From Oscillospiraceae bacterium (lineage in GTDB: Bacteria; Bacillota; Clostridia; Oscillospirales; Ruminococcaceae): a DNA stretch of 32,355 bases. A program made the position numbers and the translations under genes. Where the stretch lies: NCBI GenBank assembly GCA_029007315.1, contig JAQXHO010000105.1, positions 1 to 32,355 of the forward strand. Direction: 5' to 3'. This document shows positions 1 through 9,058 of the stretch, one piece after another (within the stretch, counting starts at the first letter, position 1; every line of letters begins with the position of its first letter). The notes under the pieces are model-generated. The model saw only the letters and a list, made by a program, of their open reading frames with translations. It did no database searches and was not told the origin of the DNA.

Positions 1-287
1 TCGTCAAAGCTTTCTATTATAAAGAAAGACATTTTATGGTCCGGAAGGCATCTGGGAACTGCTGTAAGCTTTCCTTCTTTCCATGCACGGCGGAGAATAT
101 TCCTTGTATCCGGTTCATCGCCCACTGAAATAAAGGTAAGTATAAGCTGTGCATTTCTGTAAAATTCAGAGGAAAAGAGATTTTCCTGTATCCTTCTGTC
201 AAGGCTTTCCTTTTCGTTCTGAGGAATGCTCTTTCTCAGTGCCTTCATCTCCTTGCGGAGAAGCTTTTTCTCATTTGCAATATCCAT
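1..287 (-). CDS. 5-formyltetrahydrofolate cyclo-ligase family protein, C-terminus cut by window edge
   Basis: Open minus-strand frame: MDIANEKKLLRKEMKALRKSIPQNEKESLDRRIQENLFSSEFYRNAQLILTFISVGDEPDTRNILRRAWKEGKLTAVPRCLPDHKMSFF..., typical 5-FCL N-terminus; absent from the ORF track because it has no stop inside the window. Confidence 0.85.
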   Translation of the reverse strand, partial: MDIANEKKLLRKEMKALRKSIPQNEKESLDRRIQENLFSSEFYRNAQLILTFISVGDEPDTRNILRRAWKEGKLTAVPRCLPDHKMSFFIIESFD

Positions 288-288
288 A

Positions 289-831
289 TCAATCACAGAG
301 TATAGCACTTCTCAGTCTGTCGCTCTCAGCCTGTCCGCAAAGCACCTTCACAAGCTCCAGTCCGAATTCCACTGCCACGCCTGCACCTCTTGCTGTTGTG
401 ATCAAACCGTCTGTCACAACTCCGGCTGTGCCGATAACTGCGCCTTTCAGATCCTTTTCAAAGCCGGTATAGCATACGGCTGTTTTGCCTTCAAGCAGTC
501 CCTTGTGTCCAAGAATTGAAGGTGCGGCACATATTGCACCCACGGGAATGCTGTTGTCCATGCAGTAATCAATGGCAGACTGTACCACAGCTGACGCCTC
601 CTCATTGAGGGTACCGGGCATTCCGCCGGGAAGGACTATCATTTCTGCGGCTGAAAAATCTGTAAGCTCATCTTCTGTAATGTCCGCTGTTACAGGAATT
701 CCGTGGGAACCTGTGACGATTTTTCCGGTAACTCCCACTGTTATTACCTCCTTGCCGGCACGGCGAAGCATATCTATAGGCGCAATTGCCTCTGTTTCCT
801 CAAAACCATTAGCAAGAAATACATATACCAT
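289..831 (-). CDS. DJ-1/PfpI family protein
   Basis: MVYVFLANGFEETEAIAPIDMLRRAGKEV... with nucleophile-elbow Cys in VGAICAAPSILG. Confidence 0.93.
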   Translation of the reverse strand: MVYVFLANGFEETEAIAPIDMLRRAGKEVITVGVTGKIVTGSHGIPVTADITEDELTDFSAAEMIVLPGGMPGTLNEEASAVVQSAIDYCMDNSIPVGAICAAPSILGHKGLLEGKTAVCYTGFEKDLKGAVIGTAGVVTDGLITTARGAGVAVEFGLELVKVLCGQAESDRLRSAILCD

Positions 832-856
832 ATTAATTTTCTCCTTTACAACAACA

Positions 857-1771
857 TTAAAGCAATTTTTCAGGCTCCGGAAATGTACAGCAGTACTTTT
901 TCAGCATAAAAGCAGGCTGACAGGCTCTTTTCGCCTTGCGAAGCCCTTCTATTCCCAGATCCTCTTCACGATTTATATAACGGTATCCTGCGGCAAATTC
1001 TGCCGTGAACGCCTGCATGAGGGCAGTATACACGCCCTTGTATTTTATATCAGCCTTTTCAATATGAGTGACGAACATATCGTCAGTGAGCCTTTCGCCT
1101 ATGGAAAAGCCTGCAAGCTCTCCATTCACCCGAAGAACTCCGCCCTTCAGCTGAAGCTCTTCAAAATTTGAAAAATAGGTGTGTATGGCAAACTGCTCAG
1201 CCACGCTTGATCTGTCGGTATAGCCGTGCTTTTCATTGTAAAAACGTGCGCTCATTGCTATACATTCATCATAATCCTCCGGAGTTATGCCGGAAAAGCT
1301 GTAGTTTTCATAATTTTTTCTGAACTGGGCAAGATGTCCTCTCTTTTTGTGATACTTCTTGCCGGGAAGCTCTGTGAGATCCCTTGTTTCGTAGATATAG
1401 TCAAATCCGTCGGGATAAGGCTCTGCTGTAAACATACCGCCGTAAATATCTTTAAGGACATCAAGGCTCTGCTCCGTGACGCCTATAACCTGCATGGGAA
1501 CCTTCATGGAAACAGCTGTTTCTGCAATTTCACGGAAAACCCTTCTTATATCTCCTCCGCCTGCAGGATAGTAAAACTCAGGAACTCCCTCCTTTGTATC
1601 AAAGGAAGCACATATATAAAAATTCTCAAACCGTGCAAATTTTGTGTCTGCTGCACGGCGCCATGCCAGATTATTTGCGAAGGAATATTCACAGCCCCAA
1701 AATCCCGATCTGTCAAGTGCCCTCTGTACCCATTCCCGGTCTGAAAGCTGTAAAATCCTGAACTCCAGCAT
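857..1771 (-). CDS. DUF2156 (LPG synthetase C-terminal-like, GNAT fold) protein
   Basis: 304 aa; FWGCEYSFANNLAWR... and GYRYINREEDLGIEGLRKAKRACQPAFMLKKY motifs typical of DUF2156. Confidence 0.8.
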   Translation of the reverse strand: MLEFRILQLSDREWVQRALDRSGFWGCEYSFANNLAWRRAADTKFARFENFYICASFDTKEGVPEFYYPAGGGDIRRVFREIAETAVSMKVPMQVIGVTEQSLDVLKDIYGGMFTAEPYPDGFDYIYETRDLTELPGKKYHKKRGHLAQFRKNYENYSFSGITPEDYDECIAMSARFYNEKHGYTDRSSVAEQFAIHTYFSNFEELQLKGGVLRVNGELAGFSIGERLTDDMFVTHIEKADIKYKGVYTALMQAFTAEFAAGYRYINREEDLGIEGLRKAKRACQPAFMLKKYCCTFPEPEKLL

Positions 1772-2442
1772 TATTTATTCACCTCTTCAGTTATACTCAG
1801 AAGCTCCTCATGAATTGACTGTATACTGCGGATACTGCCGCCTTCTGAGCAGTCAACTACCCTCCAGCCAAGCTTTTCTGCGGCATACTCTGCGCTTGCA
1901 AGACAGCTGCGCATATATTCAAGGTCGCTTTCGTGTATGTCCTTTTTGCCGCTGTCGCCGTTATATCTCTCCATCAGCAGTTTCTGCGAAATTTCAAGAG
2001 GCATACTAAGAAATATAACGCAGTCAGGCTTTGGCAGACCCAGTTTGTCATATTCGTAATCCTCAAGCCACTCCAAATATCCGTCCCACTGCTCCTTTGG
2101 CAGCTTGCCCATCTGGTGAATGGCGTTTGAGGTGGTATAACGGCTTGCAAGAATAAGGCTGCCCTTTTTATAGGCTTCTTCCCAGTACAATTTATAGCTT
2201 GCAAAGCGGTCAACTGCATAGAAGCTTGATGCGGCGTAGGAATTTACTCCTCCGGGAACACTTGAAAAGTCACCGCCCAGATACATTTTCACCAGTGCGG
2301 CAGAAGGTTTGTCGTATTCCGGAAAGCTGACAGGTTTTACCGGAACATTCATTTCTCTGAGCTTTTCTGTCAGAAGCCCGAACTGGGTAGTTTTTCCGCA
2401 GCCGTCTATTCCGTCAAGGACTATAAGTTTACCCTCAGCCAT
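1771..2442 (-). CDS. tmk: thymidylate kinase
   Basis: [16 protein letters not shown]-loop, dTMP kinase-like; overlaps thyX by 8 nt. Confidence 0.88.
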   Translation of the reverse strand: MAEGKLIVLDGIDGCGKTTQFGLLTEKLREMNVPVKPVSFPEYDKPSAALVKMYLGGDFSSVPGGVNSYAASSFYAVDRFASYKLYWEEAYKKGSLILASRYTTSNAIHQMGKLPKEQWDGYLEWLEDYEYDKLGLPKPDCVIFLSMPLEISQKLLMERYNGDSGKKDIHESDLEYMRSCLASAEYAAEKLGWRVVDCSEGGSIRSIQSIHEELLSITEEVNK

Positions 2443-3202
2443 TGTGAATCACCTCATATTTTTCACGAACTTCCTTTGCCTTTCCGCAGGACATTTTTCC
2501 CTCGGTACATGGTCCGCAGCAGCATGATGGTCCGGCTGTACGGAAAAGCGCCGGTGCCGCCTTGCAGCAAAGTTTCAGCATTTCCTCAGCAACTGCACGT
2601 ATTTCCCACTGGGCACGATTGCAGCATCTCAGGCGGAAAAAATTTCTCAGGCTGCGGACATTCATGGTAAGCACCATTTTTGTTTCGCAGGCATTGGGCA
2701 GGACAAACCTTGCGTCCTCTATAGCCATTTTCTCAGCCTTTGAACGTGCCGCCTTTTCCGTCATACCCTGTGCAAGAAGCTCCGGAATATACTTTTCCTG
2801 CAAACGATCGGCAAGTTCATGGTAAGCTTTTATAGCGTTATCCATGGACTTCTGATAGAGTGCCGCCGCTTCTTCGTCCTCTGCAATTGCAGGAGGCGTT
2901 ATGAATTCAAAGTGATCCTGCTTTACATAGCGCTGACTCTGAACGGAGAAAGAAGCGATTCTGTGGCGTGTAACCTGTGCTAAAAACGCACGGGAAACGC
3001 CCTCTATGCCGAATGTAAATGTTACGTGTTCAACAGGACTTTCGTGTCCGAATCCTGCCAGCATATCCACAAACTGCTCTGCCTTTTCATCGGACATATT
3101 CTCCATAAGTGCGTCAACTCCGCTGTCGGAATAGCAGAGTTTAGCTGCTGCGGCAACAGTTTTTTCGGGCAATGGGGTATGGGTGATAAGGGTTACGTTC
3201 AC
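2435..3202 (-). CDS. thyX: FAD-dependent thymidylate synthase ThyX
   Basis: [14 protein letters not shown] (ThyX RHRxxS motif), [22 protein letters not shown]; Cys-rich C-terminus. Confidence 0.95.
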   Translation of the reverse strand: MNVTLITHTPLPEKTVAAAAKLCYSDSGVDALMENMSDEKAEQFVDMLAGFGHESPVEHVTFTFGIEGVSRAFLAQVTRHRIASFSVQSQRYVKQDHFEFITPPAIAEDEEAAALYQKSMDNAIKAYHELADRLQEKYIPELLAQGMTEKAARSKAEKMAIEDARFVLPNACETKMVLTMNVRSLRNFFRLRCCNRAQWEIRAVAEEMLKLCCKAAPALFRTAGPSCCCGPCTEGKMSCGKAKEVREKYEVIHNG

Positions 3203-3241
3203 GTTAAAGTCCTCCAGTCTGTATTCATTCTTATCTATTAT

Positions 3242-3270
3242 ATTTTATCATTTATTAGCTGATATGTCAA
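3242..3270 (-). promoter_or_regulatory. sigma-A type promoter for thyX operon
   Basis: Minus strand TTGACA-17 nt-TAAAAT. Confidence 0.7.
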
Positions 3271-3300
3271 CTGAATAATTTTAACTTGAACCTAAAATAA

Positions 3301-3327
3301 AAAGGCTCGTCCAAACGGACAAGCCTT
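3301..3327 (-). terminator. intrinsic terminator after rpsR
   Basis: AAGGCTTGTCC-GTTT-GGACGAGCCTTTTTATTTT on minus strand. Confidence 0.8.
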
Positions 3328-3339
3328 CATTTAACATAT

Positions 3340-3576
3340 TTAGTCTGCTACGTAAGGCAGCAGTGCAACGTGTCTTGCTCTCTTGATAGCAGATGTCAGT
3401 TCACGCTGGTGATATGCGCAGGTGCTTGTAACTCTTCTGGGAAGAATCTTAGCACGCTCTGTCATGCACTTCTTCAGCTTAGCAACATCTTTGTAATCAA
3501 TTCTCTCTGCACGGTCTGCACAGAACATACAAACCTTCTTGCGGGAGCGCTTATTATTTCTTGGTGCTCTTTCCAT
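3340..3576 (-). CDS. rpsR: 30S ribosomal protein S18
   Basis: [63 protein letters not shown]. Confidence 0.97.
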   Translation of the reverse strand: MERAPRNNKRSRKKVCMFCADRAERIDYKDVAKLKKCMTERAKILPRRVTSTCAYHQRELTSAIKRARHVALLPYVAD

Positions 3577-3616
3577 TTTTAATATCCTCCAATCTGCTCA
3601 AACTGCATTTTTGAGA

Positions 3617-4132
3617 TTAGAAAGGAACTTCGCCGTCGCTGAGGATCTCTTCAAAATCACCCAGATCTCCAAGCTGTACTGTAGGCTGAGGAGCTGCCTG
3701 CGGAGCAGGAGCCGCCTGTGCCGGTGCAGGCTGTGAATAATTCGGCTGCTGATAAGTTGCCTGATAGCCGCCGTTATTCTGCTGACCATAACCGCTGTTC
3801 TGTGAAGCACTCTTGCTTTCGCCGAATGTAACATTGTCAGCCTGAACGTCCATGGAATAGTGCTTTACACCATTCTGATCAGTCCAGTCATTATTTCTCA
3901 GACTGCCCTCCACAATGATCATGCTGCCCTTGTGAAAATAACGGCTTACAAATTCAGCTGTCTGTCGCCAGCAGGTGACATTGATAAAATCAGCACCACG
4001 TTCACCGGTCTGCTTATTTGTAAAGGGACGGTCAACAGCAACTCTGATTCTGCAGGTTGCAACACCGCTTGGTGTCTGACGAAATTCGGGATCAGCACAA
4101 AGTCTGCCCATCAGAATAACCTTATTCAGCAT
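3617..4132 (-). CDS. ssb: single-stranded DNA-binding protein
   Basis: MLNKVILMGRLCADPEFRQTPSGV...; acidic tail DFEEILSDGEVPF. Confidence 0.97.
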   Translation of the reverse strand: MLNKVILMGRLCADPEFRQTPSGVATCRIRVAVDRPFTNKQTGERGADFINVTCWRQTAEFVSRYFHKGSMIIVEGSLRNNDWTDQNGVKHYSMDVQADNVTFGESKSASQNSGYGQQNNGGYQATYQQPNYSQPAPAQAAPAPQAAPQPTVQLGDLGDFEEILSDGEVPF

Positions 4133-4164
4133 ATCTGTTCCTTTCTGTGAATTTCACATTTTAC

Positions 4165-4458
4165 TTATGCGGCAACGGTTACCAGGAACCGCAGTACGCC
4201 GTCTGTGATGTTCAGTACACGCTCCAGCTCTGCCGGGAATTCCGGTGCAGATGTGAATGTGTAAAGTGCATAGTAGCCGTCCGGCTCGTCATTGATCGGG
4301 TATGCCAGCTTACGCTTGCCCCATTCATCAACGTTCTCCAGTGTAGCTGCTTCCTCGATCTTAGCCTTGAACTTAGCCACCAGATCCTTAACAGCGTCTT
4401 CACCGTTTGCCAGGCTGTATACAGCCATCAGCTCGTACTTTTCAGTCTTCTTTGCCAT
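4165..4458 (-). CDS. rpsF: 30S ribosomal protein S6 (start trimmed to MAKKTEKYELM)
   Basis: Family match; ATG at 4458 preceded by AGGAGG-like site. Confidence 0.93.
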   Translation of the reverse strand: MAKKTEKYELMAVYSLANGEDAVKDLVAKFKAKIEEAATLENVDEWGKRKLAYPINDEPDGYYALYTFTSAPEFPAELERVLNITDGVLRFLVTVAA

Positions 4459-4527
4459 TTGAATACACCTCCTTCTGGATTTCGTCTGCACGGCAAATAA
4501 TTATGTGCAAACAAGGATAACGTATCT

Positions 4528-4556
4528 ATTTTAACATACCATTTTCTGTTTGTCAA
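4528..4556 (-). promoter_or_regulatory. sigma-A type promoter for rpsF-ssb-rpsR
   Basis: Minus strand TTGACA-17 nt-TAAAAT. Confidence 0.7.
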
Positions 4557-4593
4557 GGCTTTTTCAGATTTTTTTACCCTTTCCGGAATTTTG

Positions 4594-5601
4594 TTACATC
4601 AATACAAGAGCATAAACAATGGCAGAGGTCAGAGCCACTTCTATTGCCAGTGCTATGAAAATAAATCCTATGCTTGTTCCTCCGGCTATCCGAAGCCTTG
4701 ACTGAAGGTCCATAAGGCTTGCGTTATTTTCTCTGATATTCTTTATTTTCTTCAGACAATGCCGGTAGTAAATATAATTTCCGAAGAGAAACAGCAGAAT
4801 GTGCATTGCCATTGAGGCGTATGAGCCGAAAAGATTCAGACAGTAAAGCAGACTGTAATTTGCTTCCACAAACTCCGCAAGCATCGCTGCTTTTTCATTC
4901 AGCATATTATACATCTCTGTTCCCAGCTCTGTCTGCTGTGAACGAAGAGTCATGATAAAACTGTCAAGATTTGCCGAAACTGTGAAGAAAAGTCCCGGTA
5001 TACTCAGCAGAAAGGTTACTGCTATAATAGCTATCGTCCACAGACGCATTTTTCTGTAGGCAAACCAGAACTGCGGAAATAATACGCATATAAAATTAGG
5101 TGCAAACTTTTTGCCGCTTCCGTGAAAAAAGCGGAATCTCATAAGGAAATACGGTGTATTCTTTCCCACGAAATCCTTCAGTTCTCCTGCACTTGCCCCG
5201 CCTAAATCCTCAGAAGGGTTCTCAGCACCGAATATATTCACTCCGCCGGGAAACGCTCCCTGCCATCTGCTGTCATTGCCCTCACCGGCAAAACCGCCCT
5301 GGTTACCGCTGTCTTCTCCTTCCAGCGGATTTCCGCAGTGAGAACAGAAGGTACTGCCCTTATCACTCAGTTCGCCGCAGTTCGGACATATAACCCTTTC
5401 ACGTTCCTTTTCTTTCTCGTTATTATTGGGATTTTTCCATGTTTCGCCCTTTTCATGAAGCTCTGTATTTATGCAGTGACCGTATTCATTCCAGCAGTCA
5501 CGGTGATAGGGCGTACCGCACTGAGGGCATACCACTATGTCATCATCCGGCTCAAATTCATTTCTGCAGGCTATGCAGATGCATCTTCTGTAATCAGCCA
5601 T
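4594..5601 (-). CDS. Prokaryotic RING finger + zinc-ribbon + multi-TM (DUF2628-like) membrane protein
   Basis: CICIACRNEFEPDDDIVVCPQCGTPYHRDCWNEYGHCIN (RING-like Cys/His spacing), VICPNCGELSDKGSTFCSHCGNPL zinc ribbon, three to four hydrophobic segments. Confidence 0.8.
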   Translation of the reverse strand: MADYRRCICIACRNEFEPDDDIVVCPQCGTPYHRDCWNEYGHCINTELHEKGETWKNPNNNEKEKERERVICPNCGELSDKGSTFCSHCGNPLEGEDSGNQGGFAGEGNDSRWQGAFPGGVNIFGAENPSEDLGGASAGELKDFVGKNTPYFLMRFRFFHGSGKKFAPNFICVLFPQFWFAYRKMRLWTIAIIAVTFLLSIPGLFFTVSANLDSFIMTLRSQQTELGTEMYNMLNEKAAMLAEFVEANYSLLYCLNLFGSYASMAMHILLFLFGNYIYYRHCLKKIKNIRENNASLMDLQSRLRIAGGTSIGFIFIALAIEVALTSAIVYALVLM

Positions 5602-5643
5602 TTTCAGATTCCTTTCTGACTGTCAATTTTATTTGTAAATTAT

Positions 5644-5672
5644 ATTATACCACATTATTGTGCGTTTTTCAA
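5644..5672 (-). promoter_or_regulatory. sigma-A type promoter for the RING/zinc-ribbon gene
   Basis: Minus strand TTGAAA-17 nt-TATAAT. Confidence 0.65.
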
Positions 5673-5770
5673 CAAAAATTTTTTCTTACATCAAAGTGTC
5701 TGCATTTTGCCTAAAATATTCCCGAAGGCAATCCCTATGTGTCAATATTAAACAAAAACAAAAAAACTGT

Positions 5771-5799
5771 TTGCACATACGGCAAATTTGTAGTATAAT
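5771..5799 (+). promoter_or_regulatory. sigma-A type promoter for prfB
   Basis: TTGCAC-17 nt-TATAAT. Confidence 0.6.
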
Positions 5800-5849
5800 A
5801 GTATTATGGTATTTCAGGACTATATTTATTTACAGAAAGGAAAAGCTTC

Positions 5850-6968
5850 ATGGTATTATTAGACGAACTGCGTGTGGCTATGTGTGACCACCGTGAGGAT
5901 ATGAAGGAATTATATGACGTTCTGGGTCTGGAAAAGGTAAAGGCACGTTATGATGAGCTTCAGGCTCAGGTAGCGGCTGACGGTTTCTGGGACGACCTGG
6001 AAAATTCACAGAAGGTTCTGCAGGAATCAAAGGCTCTCGAAAACAAGATCAGCCAGTACAACAAGCTGAACGACAGCCTTGAGGACCTTATTGCACTTAT
6101 TGAGCTTTCTATTGAAGAAGGCGTTACGGAAAGCGACGAGGACATAAACGCTGAAACAGAAGCGTTTGAAAAGACTCTTGAATCAATGCGTCTTTCCTCT
6201 CTGCTGACAGGTGAATACGACAGCTCCAATGCTATTCTGACATTTCATGCAGGTGCAGGCGGAACCGAGGCTCAGGACTGGGCGGAAATGCTTTACCGTA
6301 TGTACAACCGCTGGGCAGAAAGACATAATTTCAAAGTTACAACCCTTGATTATCTGGACGGAGATGAAGCAGGACTTAAAAGCGCTTCCATTCTCATTGA
6401 GGGTGAAAATGCCTACGGCTTCCTTAAATCAGAATCCGGCGTTCACAGACTTGTACGTGTTTCTCCCTTCGATTCCTCCGGCAGAAGACATACATCATTC
6501 TCTGCTCTGGAAGTAATGCCGGAAATTGACGACAACATGGAAGTTGATATTCGTCCCGAAGATGTGAAGATGGACGTGTTCCGTGCAAGCGGCGCAGGCG
6601 GTCAGCATATCAACAAGACAAGCTCCGCTGTTCGTCTTACCCATATTCCCACAGGCATTGTTGTTTCATGCCAGACCCAGAGAAGCCAGTTTCAGAACAA
6701 GGACTTTGCTATGAAAATGCTCCGTGCAAAGCTTGTGGAAATCAAGGAAAGAGAGCATCTGGACAAAATCGCTGACATCAAGGGCGTTCAGAAGGAAATC
6801 GCATGGGGCGCACAGATACGTTCCTATGTATTCATGCCCTATACTCTTGCAAAGGACCACCGCACCGGCTTTGAAAACGGCAATATCCAGGCTGTTATGG
6901 ACGGCGATCTTGACGGTTTTATCACTGCATACCTCAAAGGTCTTACAAGCGGAACTCTCCAGAAGTAA
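5850..6968 (+). CDS. prfB: peptide chain release factor 2, single uninterrupted frame
   Basis: FHAGAGGTEAQDWAEMLYRMY, FRASGAGGQHINKTSSAVRLTHIPTGIVV (GGQ motif); SPF tripeptide in VSPFDSSGRRHTSF. Confidence 0.97.
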   Translation: MVLLDELRVAMCDHREDMKELYDVLGLEKVKARYDELQAQVAADGFWDDLENSQKVLQESKALENKISQYNKLNDSLEDLIALIELSIEEGVTESDEDINAETEAFEKTLESMRLSSLLTGEYDSSNAILTFHAGAGGTEAQDWAEMLYRMYNRWAERHNFKVTTLDYLDGDEAGLKSASILIEGENAYGFLKSESGVHRLVRVSPFDSSGRRHTSFSALEVMPEIDDNMEVDIRPEDVKMDVFRASGAGGQHINKTSSAVRLTHIPTGIVVSCQTQRSQFQNKDFAMKMLRAKLVEIKEREHLDKIADIKGVQKEIAWGAQIRSYVFMPYTLAKDHRTGFENGNIQAVMDGDLDGFITAYLKGLTSGTLQK

Positions 6969-6985
6969 TAAGCATCTATATACAG

Positions 6986-7025
6986 AAAGGCTGACGCAGA
7001 TCATTTTGCTGCGTCAGCCTTTTTT
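6986..7025 (+). terminator. intrinsic terminator after prfB
   Basis: AAAGGCTGACGCAG-atcattttg-CTGCGTCAGCCTTTTTT. Confidence 0.93.
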
Positions 7026-7113
7026 AAACGGGTGATTCTCAAAGCATAAAGCACCTTTTGAATCACAATTATTTCAGAACATATAACAACCCTCTGAGAA
7101 CAGCCCCTTAATC

Positions 7114-7656
7114 TCAGAAATCGAAAATAGCCTCAATGATCCAGTCAATATGATCCGGGAAAAGCTCATTTGGATCAGCACTAAATCCCCAGGTAATATC
7201 CCACATTCTCCAGAACAGCAGTCCGACAAGCAGAAGTCCGATTATTGAACATACAAGACCGGCAACAGCAGTTCCCTTTCTGCGTTTGCCTGTAAGTCCC
7301 ACAATGCTGAGTATTAAACCTGTAAGAACTAAGGGAAGATCAAGAAGATTGAAAAGGAACAGGAGAATCGAAAGTATACCCATAAGCAAGCCAATAATGC
7401 CGGGTACGTTTGATTTCACATTCTGCTGAATCCCCGCATTCATGTAACCGAAATTATTCTGCGGAAAGCCGTTATTGTATGCAGCAGTATTTCCGTATGG
7501 CTGCTGGTATGGCTGCTGATACGGCTGAAATGCTGCTCCTGTGTTTACAGCAGGATTATTTTCAATCGTTTTCATCTTACCGCCGCAGGATGGACAGAAA
7601 GACGCAGTTTTGTCAAGGGTTTTTCCGCATGAATCACAAACAGATTTGACTGCCAT
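7114..7656 (-). CDS. zinc-ribbon DUF4190-like small membrane protein (paralog A)
   Basis: SVCDSCGKTLDKTASFCPSCGGKM; Q/P/Y-rich linker; two TM segments. Confidence 0.75.
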   Translation of the reverse strand: MAVKSVCDSCGKTLDKTASFCPSCGGKMKTIENNPAVNTGAAFQPYQQPYQQPYGNTAAYNNGFPQNNFGYMNAGIQQNVKSNVPGIIGLLMGILSILLFLFNLLDLPLVLTGLILSIVGLTGKRRKGTAVAGLVCSIIGLLLVGLLFWRMWDITWGFSADPNELFPDHIDWIIEAIFDF

Positions 7657-7693
7657 AATATTCTACGTCCTTTTTATGTATTAAAACTGCCGT

Positions 7694-8200
7694 TTAGAAG
7701 TAGCGGCTGTAACGATTATAGGAATCGCAGGCTACGCAGCCAACTATACTCCAGTAAATTGAATAAATGACGCCAAGTGCAAGACCTACTATTGAACATA
7801 CAAGTCCTGCAATAGCCATACCTCTTGCAGTTGTGGACTTCATGCCCTTTACGCTGAGGATAAGACCTGTTATTCCCAGAGCTATGCTGAGATATGGTAC
7901 ACAGCACAGTACTACAGAAACAATGCCAATTACCATGCCGGCAATAGCTGCTGTTCTGTTCGGGTCACTGCCATTATTGTAATTAGTTGGCGGCGTATTG
8001 TATGCCGGTGACGAAAACGGTGAATTGTCCGGTAGAGGATTTACAGGAGTTACAGGCGGGATGCTGCCGAAACTCTGACTCTGGCTTCCGAAATCATCCT
8101 GAACATCCACAACGTTCATTTTGCCGCCGCAGATACCGCAGAAACCTTTTTCCCCGTCTACTTCGTTTCCGCACATTGTGCAAATTGATTTTTTTGACAT
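7694..8200 (-). CDS. zinc-ribbon DUF4190 membrane protein (paralog B; start trimmed to MSKKSICTMCG)
   Basis: SICTMCGNEVDGEKGFCGICGGKM; AAIAGMVIGIVSVVL...ARGMAIAGLVCSIVGL. Confidence 0.78.
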   Translation of the reverse strand: MSKKSICTMCGNEVDGEKGFCGICGGKMNVVDVQDDFGSQSQSFGSIPPVTPVNPLPDNSPFSSPAYNTPPTNYNNGSDPNRTAAIAGMVIGIVSVVLCCVPYLSIALGITGLILSVKGMKSTTARGMAIAGLVCSIVGLALGVIYSIYWSIVGCVACDSYNRYSRYF

Positions 8201-8378
8201 AACATAACCTCCAAAATAAAAATATATCATGTTTAAATTTAAAAATATAATAAATGCTGTGCATTTATTATAGCATAAAAAGCAGTTTTTGAAAAGGCGA
8301 AATCAAAAATTATTTTTATTTTCTGCAAATTAACCAATAATCAGACAAAATATTACGTCAGAATGACGAAATTCCGCA

Positions 8379-8981
8379 TTACGCAATAGATAAAATATAT
8401 ATAAAGTAAGAGCCTGACGCTATTAACCCCACAACAGAACAAACAAGACCTGCAATGGCACAACCTTTGTATCTGACGCTTCTCAGTCCCACACAGGAAA
8501 GAATGAGTCCTGTAATGGCAATAAGAACGTCTAACCATACAAGGCAGAACAGAATAATTGATACAATTCCGATTACCATTCCTGCAATTGCCATGCCGTT
8601 TCCGGCATTTGTCTGATATGTACCATAGCCGTTCCACTGAGGAAAAGCGGACTGCTGATGCTGCGACGGATTACAGCTGCCAAAGCTTTGCTGTCCGAAA
8701 TCACCGGGATTTTGACCAAATGGCTGAGGCTGACCGAAAGGTTCATTCTGACCGAAAGACTGGTTATGACTGAAAGGCTCGTTCTGACCAAAAGGCTCGT
8801 TCTGACCGAAAGGCTCATTCTGACCGAAAGACTGGTTCTGACCGAAATTTAGCTGTTCAAACTGCTGCTGTGATGAAGCCGGCTGAGCATTGTCATTCAA
8901 AGGCATACCGCAGGCAGGACAGATGGGCATACCGCCCTCAACTGAAGCTCCGCAAACGGGACAAAACTTAATATTCTGCAT
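8379..8981 (-). CDS. zinc-ribbon DUF4190 membrane protein with FGQN(E/Q)(P/S) hexapeptide repeats (paralog C)
   Basis: KFCPVCGASVEGGMPICPACGMPL; repetitive linker; GMAIAGMVIGIVSIIL...GCAIAGLVCSVVGL. Confidence 0.78.
   Translation of the reverse strand: MQNIKFCPVCGASVEGGMPICPACGMPLNDNAQPASSQQQFEQLNFGQNQSFGQNEPFGQNEPFGQNEPFSHNQSFGQNEPFGQPQPFGQNPGDFGQQSFGSCNPSQHQQSAFPQWNGYGTYQTNAGNGMAIAGMVIGIVSIILFCLVWLDVLIAITGLILSCVGLRSVRYKGCAIAGLVCSVVGLIASGSYFIYILSIA
8712..8849 (-). repeat. 18-bp degenerate tandem repeat encoding FGQNEP/FGQNQS hexapeptides
   Basis: Repeated tgaccgaaaggctcgttc-type units read directly. Confidence 0.85.
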
Positions 8982-9016
8982 AAATACTTCTCCTTATATA
9001 AACTTTACAATATTGA

Positions 9017-9049
9017 AAACAGCCGCCGCACAAAACCTGCGGCGGCTGT
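9017..9049 (-). terminator. intrinsic terminator after rny
   Basis: ACAGCCGCCGCAGGTTTTGTGCGGCGGCTGTTTTC on minus strand. Confidence 0.85.
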
Positions 9050-9058
9050 CTGTTATCA

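Noticed and set aside
7026-7112. Short inverted repeats (GTGATTC/GAATCAC and TCTGAGA/TCTCAGA) downstream of prfB
   Set aside because: Seven-base arms with AT-rich loops between convergent genes; likely weak terminator remnants and not distinguishable from chance
8658-8852. Plus-strand ORF MLRRITAAK...LTERLVLTERLVLTERL
   Set aside because: Antisense shadow of the 18-bp repeat in the zinc-ribbon gene; the hexapeptide pattern is forced by the repeat
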